Source: Phormidium sp. FACHB-1136
GTDB lineage: Bacteria > Cyanobacteriota > Cyanobacteriia > Phormidesmidales > Phormidesmidaceae
Assembly (NCBI RefSeq): GCF_014697375.1
Contig: NZ_JACJRS010000005.1
Location: 1 to 64,000 of the forward strand
Length of the DNA: 64,000 bases
Direction: 5' to 3'
The position numbers and the translations under genes were made by a program. Under the pieces are notes generated by a model. It was not told the DNA's origin, did not search any database, and was given only the letters and a program-made list of their open reading frames with translations. Shown piece after piece: positions 48,061-56,632 of this stretch. Each line of letters starts with the position of its first letter. The first letter of the stretch is position 1.

Positions 48061-48779
48061 GGCAGTGTTCTCCCTTTAGAAGAGGATGGAGTAGAAGAAG
48101 ATGAACGAGGCGACCACGCAGTAGATGGTGACGAACCAGAGGGCGACAAACCGGAGGACGATGTCAAAGCCTGGGCAATCAGTTGTAGTAGGGCATCCCG
48201 CTCCTGGGGCGTAGTGGGATATCTAAAGTCTTCCCGAATATGGAGTTCCAATCCCTCCAGCAGGGGATGACGCACCCAGTGGGAAGCGGATGGGGCCGGC
48301 GGGGACGGGGACGGGGCAGATCGGGGGGCCATCCCCACCACCGAGGTTGGCGGCAACGGGGCCGATGGTTCGGCAGATCGGGCTTGCACCTTGGCTAAAA
48401 ACGCCAGGGCCGGATTCGCCGCCTCCACGGTTAACTGAGCACCACCTTGCAGCAGCACCTCCAGGTCTTGATTGGTTTTAGTGGAAATCAGTTGCCCGAT
48501 GGCACCGGAACCGTAGCCCTCCGCCAGCAGCCGCCGCAACACCAACAACTGCAATAAATGACGGTAGGTATACCGCGCCTCTCGCCCCTGTTTGAGGGGT
48601 TTATCGAGCAGGCCGCTGGTGCTGTAGTGACGTACTAATCGGGCATTGACGGTTTCTTGTATCCGACTCTCTGCACCACCGTCGGGCAAGAACTGGGGTA
48701 GAAGCTGATTGGCCACTTCCACAAAATCATCCAAGGCCCACTGGGCATCTTGGTCAGCAAACCGCTGAAGTTGGTGCAT
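48057..48779 (-). CDS. MerR-like HTH protein with low-complexity tail
   Basis: 240 residues. Residues about 42-105 form a MerR-type winged helix: ETVNARLVRHYSTSGLLDKP, EARYTYRHLLQLLVLRRLLA and EGYGSGAIGQLI. The middle has a short conserved block (LEGLELHIREDFRYPTTPQE). The C-terminus is a Ser/Pro tract (SSSGLSPSGSSPSTAWSPRS) that overlaps the VWA start. No effector Cys or metal site is evident. It is the first gene of the operon with the VWA protein and may control the operon itself. Confidence 0.75.
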   Translation of the reverse strand: MHQLQRFADQDAQWALDDFVEVANQLLPQFLPDGGAESRIQETVNARLVRHYSTSGLLDKPLKQGREARYTYRHLLQLLVLRRLLAEGYGSGAIGQLISTKTNQDLEVLLQGGAQLTVEAANPALAFLAKVQARSAEPSAPLPPTSVVGMAPRSAPSPSPPAPSASHWVRHPLLEGLELHIREDFRYPTTPQERDALLQLIAQALTSSSGLSPSGSSPSTAWSPRSSSSTPSSSKGRTLP

Positions 48780-48997
48780 GACTCTAATTTAATTCAGACA
48801 ATTCTCAATGTCAATAACAATCTTGGCTGTCAGTGTTGCGAGGACGCCCTAGCCGTTTTCTGTGGCGATATTGACCGCTGGCCTTGGGGAGAATCCCTAA
48901 GCAATACCCCCCGCCATCGTTTTGATTGCGAGGGGTAGAGTGGGGCTAACATCAGAAAAACCCGATGTCGTCTAGGGCCAATTTGGGAGTTAAGGGC

Positions 48998-50302
48998 TTA
49001 CAGGGTCAAGGACTGGGGGTTGTTTTCGATCACGTCGGCCAAATCCTTGAGGAAGCTGGCGGCGTCGGCTCCGTAGATGATCCGGTGGTCGCAGGTGATG
49101 TTAACGCGCATTTGCCGTTTGATGCCCATCAGGCCGTCGGCGGTGGCAACCACAGTGGGTTTGGCGGCCCCAATGGCGAGAATCGACCCTTGGCCGGGGG
49201 GCAGAATGGCATCGAAGCTATCCACCCCAAACATACCCAAGTTAGACAGGGTGAAGGTGCCGGAGGTGTATTCTTCCGGCTTGAGCTGCTTGACGCGGGA
49301 GCGCTCCACCAGGTCGCGCCAGGTGCGGGAGAGAGAGTAGATATCCTGCTGGTCGGCGTTTTGTAGTACGGGGGTAATCAAGCCACCGCCCTCCATGGCC
49401 ACCGCCACCGCCACGTTAATGTTGGGGCGATACTGCAAGCCTTGGTCGGTGTAGTAGGCGTTGAGGACGGGGTGCTTCTTCAGGGCCACCGCCACCGCCT
49501 TGGCCAGCAGCCCGGTCATGGTGACGCCCTTGGATTTGATTTGCTTGTAGAGGGCGTCTAGGGCATCGGTGGTAATGGTGTAGCCGACGTGGAAAACGGG
49601 CACCGTCAGGCTGGCGTTCATATTGCGCACCACCGACTGCTGAAGGGTGCTGAAGGGCACCAATTGGCCCAGGGGAGCCGACCCAGCGGCGGGGGCTGGA
49701 GCCGGAGCTGCCACGACAGCAAGGGGGGCCGGAGCCGGAGTATTCACGAGGGCCGTGGCGGCGGGGCCAGCGGGGGTGGGGGCCTTGCCAGCGGCTCGTT
49801 CCACATCCTGGGCCACAATCCGACCGTGGGGGCCACTGCCTTGCAGGGTAGCTAGGTCTACCTTGAGTTCCTTGGCCAACTTGCGGGCACGGGGGGAAAT
49901 CACCACCCGACCACTGCGAGGGCTGGCGGTGGATCCGTTCTGGGCGGGTGCCTCAGCGGGAGTTGCTGTCGCGGCCACAGGAGCGGGAGCGGCGGGAGCG
50001 GCGGCGGATTCCCCGGAACTCCCCTTAGTAGCGGCCTGTTGTTTGGCGGCCTCTACCTCGGCCTCGGTTTCGGCCAGCAGGGCAATGGCTTCACCCACCG
50101 GGGCTGTGTCCCCAGCGTCTACGACAATGGCGGCGAGGATGCCCTCATAGAAGGACTCCACATCCATATCAGCCTTGTCAGACTCCACAATCACCACCGT
50201 TTCACCCTTTTCCACCTTGTCGCCCGGTGCTTTCACCCAAGAGACAATTTTGCCTTCGGTCATGGTGGAACTGAGGGCGGGCATGAAAACTTCGCGAATC
50301 AT
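48998..50302 (-). CDS. pdhC: Dihydrolipoamide acetyltransferase (pyruvate dehydrogenase E2)
   Basis: Core of pyruvate dehydrogenase, moving acetyl groups to CoA. 434 residues: a lipoyl domain (1-80) with lipoylated Lys in VESDKADMDVESF; an Ala/Pro linker; an E3-binding domain (VISPRARKLAKELKVDLATL); a second Ala/Pro linker; and the catalytic domain (about 205-434) with DHRIIYGADAASF near the C-terminus, where the His and Asp are catalytic. One lipoyl domain is the usual cyanobacterial form. The partner genes for E1 and E3 are not adjacent, as often in cyanobacteria. Confidence 0.93.
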   Translation of the reverse strand: MIREVFMPALSSTMTEGKIVSWVKAPGDKVEKGETVVIVESDKADMDVESFYEGILAAIVVDAGDTAPVGEAIALLAETEAEVEAAKQQAATKGSSGESAAAPAAPAPVAATATPAEAPAQNGSTASPRSGRVVISPRARKLAKELKVDLATLQGSGPHGRIVAQDVERAAGKAPTPAGPAATALVNTPAPAPLAVVAAPAPAPAAGSAPLGQLVPFSTLQQSVVRNMNASLTVPVFHVGYTITTDALDALYKQIKSKGVTMTGLLAKAVAVALKKHPVLNAYYTDQGLQYRPNINVAVAVAMEGGGLITPVLQNADQQDIYSLSRTWRDLVERSRVKQLKPEEYTSGTFTLSNLGMFGVDSFDAILPPGQGSILAIGAAKPTVVATADGLMGIKRQMRVNITCDHRIIYGADAASFLKDLADVIENNPQSLTL

Positions 50303-50413
50303 GGGGTGACTTCCGAGACAGCGCTAAAACAACAACTTGGCCGCAAGACCGACTATTTATTCTATCCCTAAGCGGATTCCATCCCCAAAAAACTCTTGGG
50401 GGTCGAGGGCGGT

Positions 50414-51418
50414 CTAGTTGGCCTCAGGGCGGGGTGTCTGCACCAGCCGAAACCCGATGTGGGTGGTTCCGGTGTCGGGGGCTTGGGATTCGCGGGCGGC
50501 GGGGCGATAGCGGCTGCAATAGTTTTTGGCACAGAGGTAGGAACCGCCTTTGATGACGTGGGTGGCTCCATCCTGGGGCTTTTTGGGGTCGTAGCTCACC
50601 GCTTGGGTGGGGCCAGTGGGGTCGTGCTGGTGGGCGAGGTCGTCGTGGTAGACCGTGAACCAACTGGAGGTGAGTTCCCACACGTTGCCCGCCATGTCGT
50701 ACAGCCCGTAGCCATTGGGCGGAAAGGACATCACCGGGGCCGTGCCCAAATGGCCGTCCGCCTTGGTGTTGAAGAAGGGAAATAGCCCCTGCCAGGTGTT
50801 GGCCTGCTTGGCGGAATACTGTTCGCCCCAGGTATAAGTCCAGCCTTCGGATCCTCCACGGGCGGCGTATTCCCACTGGGCTTCGGTGGGCAATTGGCGG
50901 CCCGCCCAAGCGGCGTAGGCTTCGGCATCCTCGTAGGCGATGTGGACGACGGGATGATTCTCCTTGCCCTGCAAATCGCTATCTGGGCCAAAGGGGTGTT
51001 GCCAGTTGGCCCCCGGCACCCAATGCCACCAGCTTAGGTAGGCCACCTGCTGCACCCCCTCCTCCGGCGGCTGAAACACCAAGGAACCCGGTGCCCGCTG
51101 ATCCTCCGGCAAATCTGGGAACTGATCCTTTGATAGGGGCCGCTCCGCCACCGTCACATAGCCCGTCTCTTGCACAAAGGCCGCAAACTGGGCGTTCGTC
51201 ACCTCATGGGGTTCGATACAAAAACTGCTGACGGAGACATCCTCGGCAATTTTTTCCTCCACAAAATCGGAGACCCCATCCCCCATGGTGAACGTCCCGC
51301 CAGGGATAAACACCATATCGTTAGGGCAAGGGGAAGCCTCCGCCAACGCTGGGCAAGGGAAGAAGAAAAGGGCAAGGATGAGAAGAACGTAAGGGATCCA
51401 ATAACGGGGTAGAGCCAT
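50414..51418 (-). CDS. Secreted formylglycine-generating enzyme (sulfatase activator)
   Basis: Converts the sulfatase active-site Cys to formylglycine. 334 residues from ATG 51418. The signal peptide is YWIPYVLLILALFFFPCPALA. The mature FGE fold opens DMVFIPGGTFTMGDGVSDF and continues EVTNAQFAAFVQETGY, GRQLPTEAQWEYAARGG and GYGLYDMAGNVWELTSSWF. The copper-binding Cys pair is intact in GGSYLCAKNYCSRYRPAAR (Cys296 and Cys301, five apart as in known FGEs). Many FGE-fold proteins lack these Cys, so this one is likely a true FGE. An arylsulfatase is encoded 7 kb upstream on the same strand. Confidence 0.88.
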   Translation of the reverse strand: MALPRYWIPYVLLILALFFFPCPALAEASPCPNDMVFIPGGTFTMGDGVSDFVEEKIAEDVSVSSFCIEPHEVTNAQFAAFVQETGYVTVAERPLSKDQFPDLPEDQRAPGSLVFQPPEEGVQQVAYLSWWHWVPGANWQHPFGPDSDLQGKENHPVVHIAYEDAEAYAAWAGRQLPTEAQWEYAARGGSEGWTYTWGEQYSAKQANTWQGLFPFFNTKADGHLGTAPVMSFPPNGYGLYDMAGNVWELTSSWFTVYHDDLAHQHDPTGPTQAVSYDPKKPQDGATHVIKGGSYLCAKNYCSRYRPAARESQAPDTGTTHIGFRLVQTPRPEAN

Positions 51419-51566
51419 GGGGAAATGGAAAATTTTGTAGGGTGCATTCGCGCAGCAATGCACCACTTAGGACATCGGTGCAGAGTGCATCTCATCATTG
51501 GAAAAGGGCAATCAACATGCTATTCGTTGGCAAGTGGCGCTTGTGATGGGTTTGGCCCACCCTGTG

Positions 51567-51700
51567 GGAAGCAAGCTACACCCCCAGCCCCTCTCCCAGG
51601 GGGGAGAGGGGGGCCAAAGGGGGACAGCTTTAAAGATCCCAGGGTTCTGACTTGAAAGCAGCGGTAATTCATGATCAGTCGCCTAAAAACCCTGGGATCT
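51567..51700. repeat. Compound repeat with a 12 bp inverted pair
   Basis: A CACCCCCAGCCCCTCTCCCA block with its GGGGGGAGAGGGG complement is followed by GATCCCAGGGTT (51636-51647) and its inverse AACCCTGGGATC (51689-51700) 41 bp away. Matching C-rich and CCCTGGGATCT blocks occur at 58017-58165, on the other side of the transporter genes. The 51419-51705 spacer has no gene. Confidence 0.65.
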
Positions 51701-51705
51701 TAGCT

Positions 51706-53190
51706 TCAGGCGGGATTTTCTGCGGTTTTCGTTTGCCGTTTGGCCCAAACGTTATAGGGCAAGGCCGTCACCGCACCGATCACGACGTAGGCGATCACCG
51801 TAGGGATAGCGTTTCCGCCTCCGTTAGCGGCAAGGAGGAAGAGGGCGAGTCCGGCGTTGCGGGCGATGGTTCCGGTGGCAACGGCGGAACGCACGGCGAT
51901 CTCTGGCCCACCGAGGAAGTGGCCGCAGGCGAGGCCGAAGATCACAATCAGCGGAATCGCCACCAAGCCGCGCCATGCGATGGTGGGCAGCACCACAATG
52001 CTGATGCCGAGGGCAAACACCAGCAGCACCGCAAACAGCGTACTGGCAATCACCGACAGCAGTTGGCCTACGTTGGCAGCTTGTTCCCCGCTGAATCGAC
52101 GCAGGGCGATCCCCAGCCCCAGGGGCAAAAACTGGGCGAGAAGCACCTGCTTAACAATGATCAGATAGTCGGCGCTGGCATCGATGGGGGCAAACAGGCT
52201 ACTGAGCACCCACAGGGTCAACGGCGTAGTCACGGTCGCCAATAGGGCCAGCGTAACCTGAAGGCTAATGGCTACATCAGGATTGCTGCCCGCCATCGCC
52301 GCCCGCCGAGACAGCAGGGGTGCCCCCGGTGCTGCTGCCAACACACCCAGGCCCAAGGCCACTCGCCCCACCCCCGGCTGCCCCCCGCTGAGCACCAGAT
52401 AGCCAATCACCACCGCCCCCACCGGGAACAGCACCAGGGTAGAGAGCAGGGAACGCCTCAACAAACTGGGCTGCTGCCATAGGGTCGCAAGGCTGCTGAG
52501 GGAAGTTTGCGCCCCCAGGCTGAGCATCAAAATAAAAATAATTAAAGCCGCCAGGGTAGTGATGACGCGGCTGTTGAGGGTAAACACCTCCGCCATTTGC
52601 ACGCCCCCCACCGCTAGGGGAATGAAGGCCGCCAGCCCCAGAAACAGCAGTACCGTGGCCACCACCAACCCCTGCGACCAGGTGGGGCCATACTTGTAAT
52701 CGTCGGATTCAATGGTTTTCAGCATCGTCCAGTGGTTGATAATCGCCATCACCAGCGTCACCAGACCAAGGGTCATCAGGCTCAGGCCCAGCACCCGCTC
52801 CTCCGTCAGGCGGTTGATACCGAGATCGGTTTCGGTGCGATCCAGGTAGGTGAACAGGCGATCAATGCCAAAGCCAAAGCTAATCATCGACAGCGCTGTG
52901 CGAATCCAGGCCATCAGGGTGCGTTCTTCGGCGGCACGGGTGCGCTCCTTAGCCAGTTCCGTCCGCAGTTCGGCCAGGTCTGTTCGCTCGATGGAAAGCC
53001 CGGTGCGCTTCTCGGCCAGTTCGGTGCGCTGTTCCGCCAGTTCGGTACGATTCTCGGCTAATTCCGTGCGTTTTTCGGCCATAGCCGTACGATTTTCGGC
53101 CAGTTCAGTCCGTTTCTCAGCCATGACCGTGCGCTGCATGGCGAGTTCGTTGTTATTCGGCAAGGGAGATGGGGGTTCGGTAGAAGACAT
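51706..53190 (-). CDS. DUF202-BASS fusion membrane protein with twelve heptad repeats
   Basis: 494 residues. Residues about 15-98 are twelve tandem heptads of the form x-L/M-A-E-x-R-T (for example ELAENRTAMAEKRTELAENR), in the same register as the DUF202 signature EERTLMAWIRTALSMISFGF, into which they run. DUF202 with its TM helices reaches about 190. A further eight or nine TM helices follow, with APGAPLLSRRAAMAGSNPDV as the clearest block, resembling bile-acid:sodium symporter (BASS)-type transporters. I infer a transporter with a coiled-coil head. It lies between the DUF202 gene at 53665 (85 bp upstream) and FGE, same strand. Substrate unknown; the BASS call is by topology. Confidence 0.65.
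   Translation of the reverse strand: MSSTEPPSPLPNNNELAMQRTVMAEKRTELAENRTAMAEKRTELAENRTELAEQRTELAEKRTGLSIERTDLAELRTELAKERTRAAEERTLMAWIRTALSMISFGFGIDRLFTYLDRTETDLGINRLTEERVLGLSLMTLGLVTLVMAIINHWTMLKTIESDDYKYGPTWSQGLVVATVLLFLGLAAFIPLAVGGVQMAEVFTLNSRVITTLAALIIFILMLSLGAQTSLSSLATLWQQPSLLRRSLLSTLVLFPVGAVVIGYLVLSGGQPGVGRVALGLGVLAAAPGAPLLSRRAAMAGSNPDVAISLQVTLALLATVTTPLTLWVLSSLFAPIDASADYLIIVKQVLLAQFLPLGLGIALRRFSGEQAANVGQLLSVIASTLFAVLLVFALGISIVVLPTIAWRGLVAIPLIVIFGLACGHFLGGPEIAVRSAVATGTIARNAGLALFLLAANGGGNAIPTVIAYVVIGAVTALPYNVWAKRQTKTAENPA
52897..53148 (-). repeat. Array of twelve 21 bp (seven-codon) repeats in the DUF202-BASS gene
   Basis: Codon-level repetition, period 21 bp, encodes xLAExRT twelve times; only Ala and the Arg-Thr pair are nearly constant. 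The third base varies between units, so selection seems to act on the protein. The last unit is the DUF202 motif itself, suggesting expansion from it. Confidence 0.8.
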
Positions 53191-53218
53191 GGGGGTTCGG
53201 GAGTAGGGAGTCGGAATC

Positions 53219-53275
53219 GTAGGGGCGAGGTCTCCTCGCCCATCTATACCAAAGACAATCCAGCCAGATTTAGGA
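53219..53275. repeat. Hairpin repeat with GATTTAG tail, copy 3
   Basis: GTAGGGGCGAGG-TCT-CCTCGCCC (stem 53223-53230 with 53234-53241) followed by ATACC and CCAGCCAGATTTAG. The copy near 62061 has the same order: hairpin, ATACC, CAAGCCGGATTTAG. It fills the spacer between two DUF202 genes. Confidence 0.75.
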
Positions 53276-53665
53276 TCAAGAAATCAGGGGACTGATGAGG
53301 ATGCCGAGGAAGGCGATGCCCCCTAACCCCGTGAGGACGTAGGCCACAATCAGGGACGGGGACTGGCGAGATTGGTAGACCAGATCGTTGCGCTGAATGC
53401 GTTGGAGTTGGCGCTGATGGTCAAGGGCGGCGAACAGCATGGCAAAGGTGCCCAGGGCCACAAAGGAGAGGCCCAAAATGCGCGACAGCCGCAGGGGGTT
53501 GACGGCATCGCCTAGGGCTTGGTGGATGGCGGCGACGATGCGCTCAATCCCGAAGCCAAAACCAATCAGGGCGAGAGCGGTGCGAATCCAGGCCATGAGC
53601 GTGCGTTCGGCGGCGGCGCGGTTGCGTTCTTTGGCGAGTTCGGTGGCGGGATTGAGTTCGGTCAT
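53276..53665 (-). CDS. DUF202 (YidH-like) membrane protein
   Basis: 129 residues. The N-terminal LAKERNRAAAERTLMAWIRT and GFGFGIERIV are the DUF202 hallmark. Three TM helices: ALALIGFGFGIERIV, LGLSFVALGTFAMLFAAL and VAYVLTGLGGIAFLGILI. The family includes the membrane part of eukaryotic Vtc1 but its bacterial role is unknown. It is the stand-alone form of the domain fused to the BASS-like part in the next gene. Confidence 0.85.
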   Translation of the reverse strand: MTELNPATELAKERNRAAAERTLMAWIRTALALIGFGFGIERIVAAIHQALGDAVNPLRLSRILGLSFVALGTFAMLFAALDHQRQLQRIQRNDLVYQSRQSPSLIVAYVLTGLGGIAFLGILISPLIS

Positions 53666-53795
53666 AGGGGGTCAGTGAGCTAATAAACAAGGGTGTTTTT
53701 GAATGCTGAATGGTGGATTTTGAATGGTGAACTCTGAATTGTGAAATTTGGGTTTTAGATCGTTAAAAATTAGGCTATTCTCAAAGCAACTCAAC

Positions 53796-53821
53796 ATATC
53801 CTCACGGGATATCCTCACGGG
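53796..53821. repeat. 13 bp tandem duplication before the plus-strand DUF202 gene
   Basis: ATATCCTCACGGG occurs twice in tandem, ending 18 bp before the start at 53840. The upstream 60 bp also repeat variants of GAATGGTGAA. This AT-richer patch (53690-53800) stands out from the GC-rich surroundings. Confidence 0.75.
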
Positions 53822-53839
53822 TAAGGGAGAACGGGGGCA

Positions 53840-54244
53840 ATGACAGATTCGACACCACAAAAACCCATTAACACCACCAATGAGCTAGCCAAGGAACGCA
53901 ATCGGGCAGCGGCGGAACGGACGATCAATGCCTGGTTGGGAATTTGTCTGAGTTTGATCGGTTTCGGTGTGGCCTTTGACCAAATTTTTCTCAGCCTAAG
54001 GCAGCGCTTCCCTGAGACAAGTTCGACTATTACAAGGGAGGCCGCCACACTGATTGGCATGGGCTTTGTGGAAATAGGACTGGTTTTATTAGGTGTAGGG
54101 CTAGTACAACATCGGTTGGCTATTAAAAGCATTGAGCACCCCAATTATGTAATGCTATCGACAAGAAAGCTAAATCGTATCGTCGTTATTGGCATTGTGA
54201 TTCTTGGTATCGCTGGATTTTTTGCCACCTTATTTTTGATTTAG
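53840..54244 (+). CDS. DUF202-like membrane protein on the opposite strand
   Basis: 134 residues with LAKERNRAAAERTINAWLGI, so its first 15 conserved residues match the gene at 53665 closely while the rest diverges (FGVAFDQIFLSLRQRFPETS). Three TM helices. Base composition is more AT-rich than its neighbours, and it is the only plus-strand gene of the cluster. GGGAGAACGGGGG precedes the ATG. It may be a duplicated and inverted, or recently acquired, copy. Confidence 0.75.
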   Translation: MTDSTPQKPINTTNELAKERNRAAAERTINAWLGICLSLIGFGVAFDQIFLSLRQRFPETSSTITREAATLIGMGFVEIGLVLLGVGLVQHRLAIKSIEHPNYVMLSTRKLNRIVVIGIVILGIAGFFATLFLI

Positions 54245-54293
54245 AGCGTCCTTAATTTAGGCTGTAGGGGCGTGGCTCCTCGCCCACTATCCT

Positions 54294-54683
54294 TCATACC
54301 CATAGCTGAAACCCCAACCAGAAGAACGCCAGAATCCCAACGATAAGTACCAGAAGCCCCGTAGTAGCTCCGAGTGGCCAACGGGGAGTATAACGATACA
54401 CAGGCGCTTTGAGACGTTGCATTTCACCCTGGTGATCGCGGATGGCAAAGACCAACGTAACGACACCTAAGCCCACTAACTCCAGGCTGAGAAGATAGGC
54501 CCAGGCATCGATAAAGCGCCCCCCCGGAGCAATGGCACTCACCACTTGATCGACCCCTACCCCAATCCCAATTAGAGTAAGACTGCTGCGAACAAAAGAC
54601 AGCAGGGATCGATCTGCGGCCAAGTGATTGCGCTCGCGGGCCAGTTCATCTTGGGGATTAAAATCAGAGGTGGGGTTGGTCAT
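54294..54683 (-). CDS. DUF202 membrane protein
   Basis: 129 residues. LARERNHLAADRSLLSFVRS is a divergent DUF202 motif (Arg-Ser replaces Arg-Thr). Three TM helices follow, including SLTLIGIGVGVDQVVSAIA and LLSLELVGLGVVTLVFAI. Its start overlaps the DUF1622 stop by 4 bp (54680-54683), so it is translated with it. A degenerate copy of the hairpin repeat (about 54265-54285) lies just beyond its stop. Confidence 0.8.
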   Translation of the reverse strand: MTNPTSDFNPQDELARERNHLAADRSLLSFVRSSLTLIGIGVGVDQVVSAIAPGGRFIDAWAYLLSLELVGLGVVTLVFAIRDHQGEMQRLKAPVYRYTPRWPLGATTGLLVLIVGILAFFWLGFQLWV

Positions 54684-55141
54684 GGGTGAGCACTCGGTGG
54701 TGGGGTATCTTTGGGAGGGATTTCCATAAAGTCTAGGGGGCTATCCAGCATATGGAGGGGGGGATAGTTGTGGGTAATGGCCTTCTCACGAAATTCCATT
54801 TGAGCTTCAATTTCTTTGTTTAAGAAGTAGTTCAAAAAGGTGCGAATGACAGCAATAACCGAGAGGCGAACAAGCGCTTCATTGGTGGGGGTAATGGCTG
54901 TACTCAAAATATCAGCGCCAAGTTGAAATTCTAAGGCTAGGGCCAGCCAAAGACCAAATTTTAGCCGAATTTGAATAAATGGCAGCATCACCCGATGACG
55001 ATGTTTGAGGATTTTTAGCGCCAGTCGAGCGGTGACGATAATCCCCACAAAAATGCAGATTACTCCTAGGGCTTCTAGGATGGTTTCGCCAAGGGTGGCC
55101 AGATGAAAGGAGAAGGTTTCGATGACTTCTAACCAGGGCAT
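54680..55141 (-). CDS. DUF1622 family membrane protein
   Basis: 153 residues. Family features: ILEALGVICIFVGIIVTARL, the basic linker LKILKHRHRVMLPFIQIRLK, LWLALALEFQLGADILSTAI and LVRLSVIAVIRTFLNYFLNK. Three TM helices, with a Pro-rich C-terminal tail. Function unknown. The gene starts 3 bp after the MFS stop and overlaps the DUF202 start downstream, so it belongs to one transcript. Confidence 0.82.
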   Translation of the reverse strand: MPWLEVIETFSFHLATLGETILEALGVICIFVGIIVTARLALKILKHRHRVMLPFIQIRLKFGLWLALALEFQLGADILSTAITPTNEALVRLSVIAVIRTFLNYFLNKEIEAQMEFREKAITHNYPPLHMLDSPLDFMEIPPKDTPPPSAHP

Positions 55142-55144
55142 GGC

Positions 55145-56632
55145 TTAACCTCCTTGATGGGGCGACGGGACGGACAGCGAGGCGCTGGATGCAACCTGAG
55201 ACCGCTCCCAGTCCTGCACGGCTTCGAGGGATTGCCCCGTGGTTTCGATGCGGAAGCGATGGGTGATCAGCGCCGCTAGGACACAAATCGCCGCTAATCC
55301 TACCAGCAGGGGCGGAATCCCCCAAGACTTGGCGATAACTGGCAACACAAAGGTGCCCAACACCGCCCCCGCCTTGGCAAAGGAGGCCGCAAATCCAGCC
55401 CCGGTGGCCCGCAGATGGGTGGGAAAGACTTCTCCCGACAGCAGAAAGGTGGTGGCATTGGGGCCAGCGTTCATCATCAGGTTGAACACCAGAAATCCCG
55501 CTAACACCAGCCCCGTTTCGGCCCCGCTGCCCGCGCTCACTAGGCCGGAGGTCGCCAACAGCAGCAGCCCGACCGCCATGCCGAGGAAGCCCAGGATTTG
55601 CAGGCGCATCCGCCCCCAGCGCTCCACCAAGGCCACGGCGCAGAGGAAGCCGACGATCAGAAACACATCCACCAAAGCCGCTCCCTGGGCCGATTTGATT
55701 TCTCGCACCAAAAAGTTCGTTTCTGTGGAGAGGGCCAGCTTGGCGATGATCACCGGGGTAAAGATGCCGATGCCGTAGGTGGCGATGTCTTGCAAAAACC
55801 AGGGCAGGGAGGCCAGCAGGGTGCTACGGCGATGGGTTGGCGTAAACAGCGTGGACAGGGCGACGGGTTCGGTCTCCGGGGGCGGTTCCTCCTCGGCGGT
55901 GATGGTGATGGTTTCACCCAAGAGCTGGCTGGCGGCCTCAGAGGCTTCGGCGTACTCGCCCCGGCTGATGTGGTAGCGGGGGCTTTCTAGTTGGACGCTT
56001 AGCCGTACCGCTGCGACGGCTATCGCCAAAACCACGCCCACGCCCAGCATCCAGCGCCAAGCATACTGCACCGCCAGGGGTTCCGGGTCGGGATAGATGA
56101 CCTGGAACAGCGTGATCACCGCCACCCCCGTCAGCGCTCCCAGCATGGCCCCCACCGCCTGAAAGGTGAAGGCTCCGATCACCAATCGGCCCCGGTAGCG
56201 GGCGGGCACGTTTTCGGTGATGTAGGCAACGCTGATCGGGTAGTCGGCCCCGATGGCCACCCCCACCAAAAACCGAAAGGCAATCAGCGAGGCGGCATTC
56301 CAGGCCAGGGCCGTCCCCGCTGTGGCCACCACAAACAGCACCACATCCACAATCAGCATCGGCTTGCGGCCCACCTTGTCGGTGATTGGCCCTAGGGTAA
56401 TCGACCCCACCAGGGAACCCACCACCGCCGCCGTGGCCACCGCCCCCAGGGTGGCGGCATCCAGGCCAAAATCCCGCTTCAGGAAAGGGATGGCGACCCC
56501 GATGACAAAAAAGTCGAAGCCATCCAGGGCAATCAGCCCCGCCGACAGCAGCCACAGCAGCCCCATGGCACGGGTGAGGCCCGCATTGTCCAAGCGCTGC
56601 TCAAAGGATTGGGGAGGGATCGTTGCCGTCAT
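55145..56632 (-). CDS. MFS transporter (sugar/organic-anion porter type)
   Basis: 495 residues, twelve TM helices. The motif-A loop is GPITDKVGRKPM after TM2; GFDFFVIGVAIPFL in TM1 has the acidic residue seen in phosphate and aromatic-acid porters; ESPRYHISRGEYAEASEAAS is the central-loop helix typical of sugar-porter-like members. The second half has WGRMRLQILGFLGMAVG and a GEVFPTHLRATGAGFAAS motif. It would be expected to carry a sugar, phosphate ester or organic anion by proton symport; the true substrate is unknown. It overlaps the UPF0114 gene by 4 bp and precedes DUF1622 by 3 bp. Confidence 0.87.
   Translation of the reverse strand: MTATIPPQSFEQRLDNAGLTRAMGLLWLLSAGLIALDGFDFFVIGVAIPFLKRDFGLDAATLGAVATAAVVGSLVGSITLGPITDKVGRKPMLIVDVVLFVVATAGTALAWNAASLIAFRFLVGVAIGADYPISVAYITENVPARYRGRLVIGAFTFQAVGAMLGALTGVAVITLFQVIYPDPEPLAVQYAWRWMLGVGVVLAIAVAAVRLSVQLESPRYHISRGEYAEASEAASQLLGETITITAEEEPPPETEPVALSTLFTPTHRRSTLLASLPWFLQDIATYGIGIFTPVIIAKLALSTETNFLVREIKSAQGAALVDVFLIVGFLCAVALVERWGRMRLQILGFLGMAVGLLLLATSGLVSAGSGAETGLVLAGFLVFNLMMNAGPNATTFLLSGEVFPTHLRATGAGFAASFAKAGAVLGTFVLPVIAKSWGIPPLLVGLAAICVLAALITHRFRIETTGQSLEAVQDWERSQVASSASLSVPSPHQGG

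Noticed and set aside
52897-53148. CRISPR array
   Set aside because: The period is 21 bp with no spacers; the repeats are codons of a protein.
52732-53206. Plus-strand frames with repeated SSVRFSA units
   Set aside because: They mirror the heptad repeats of the DUF202-BASS gene in antisense and have no features of their own.
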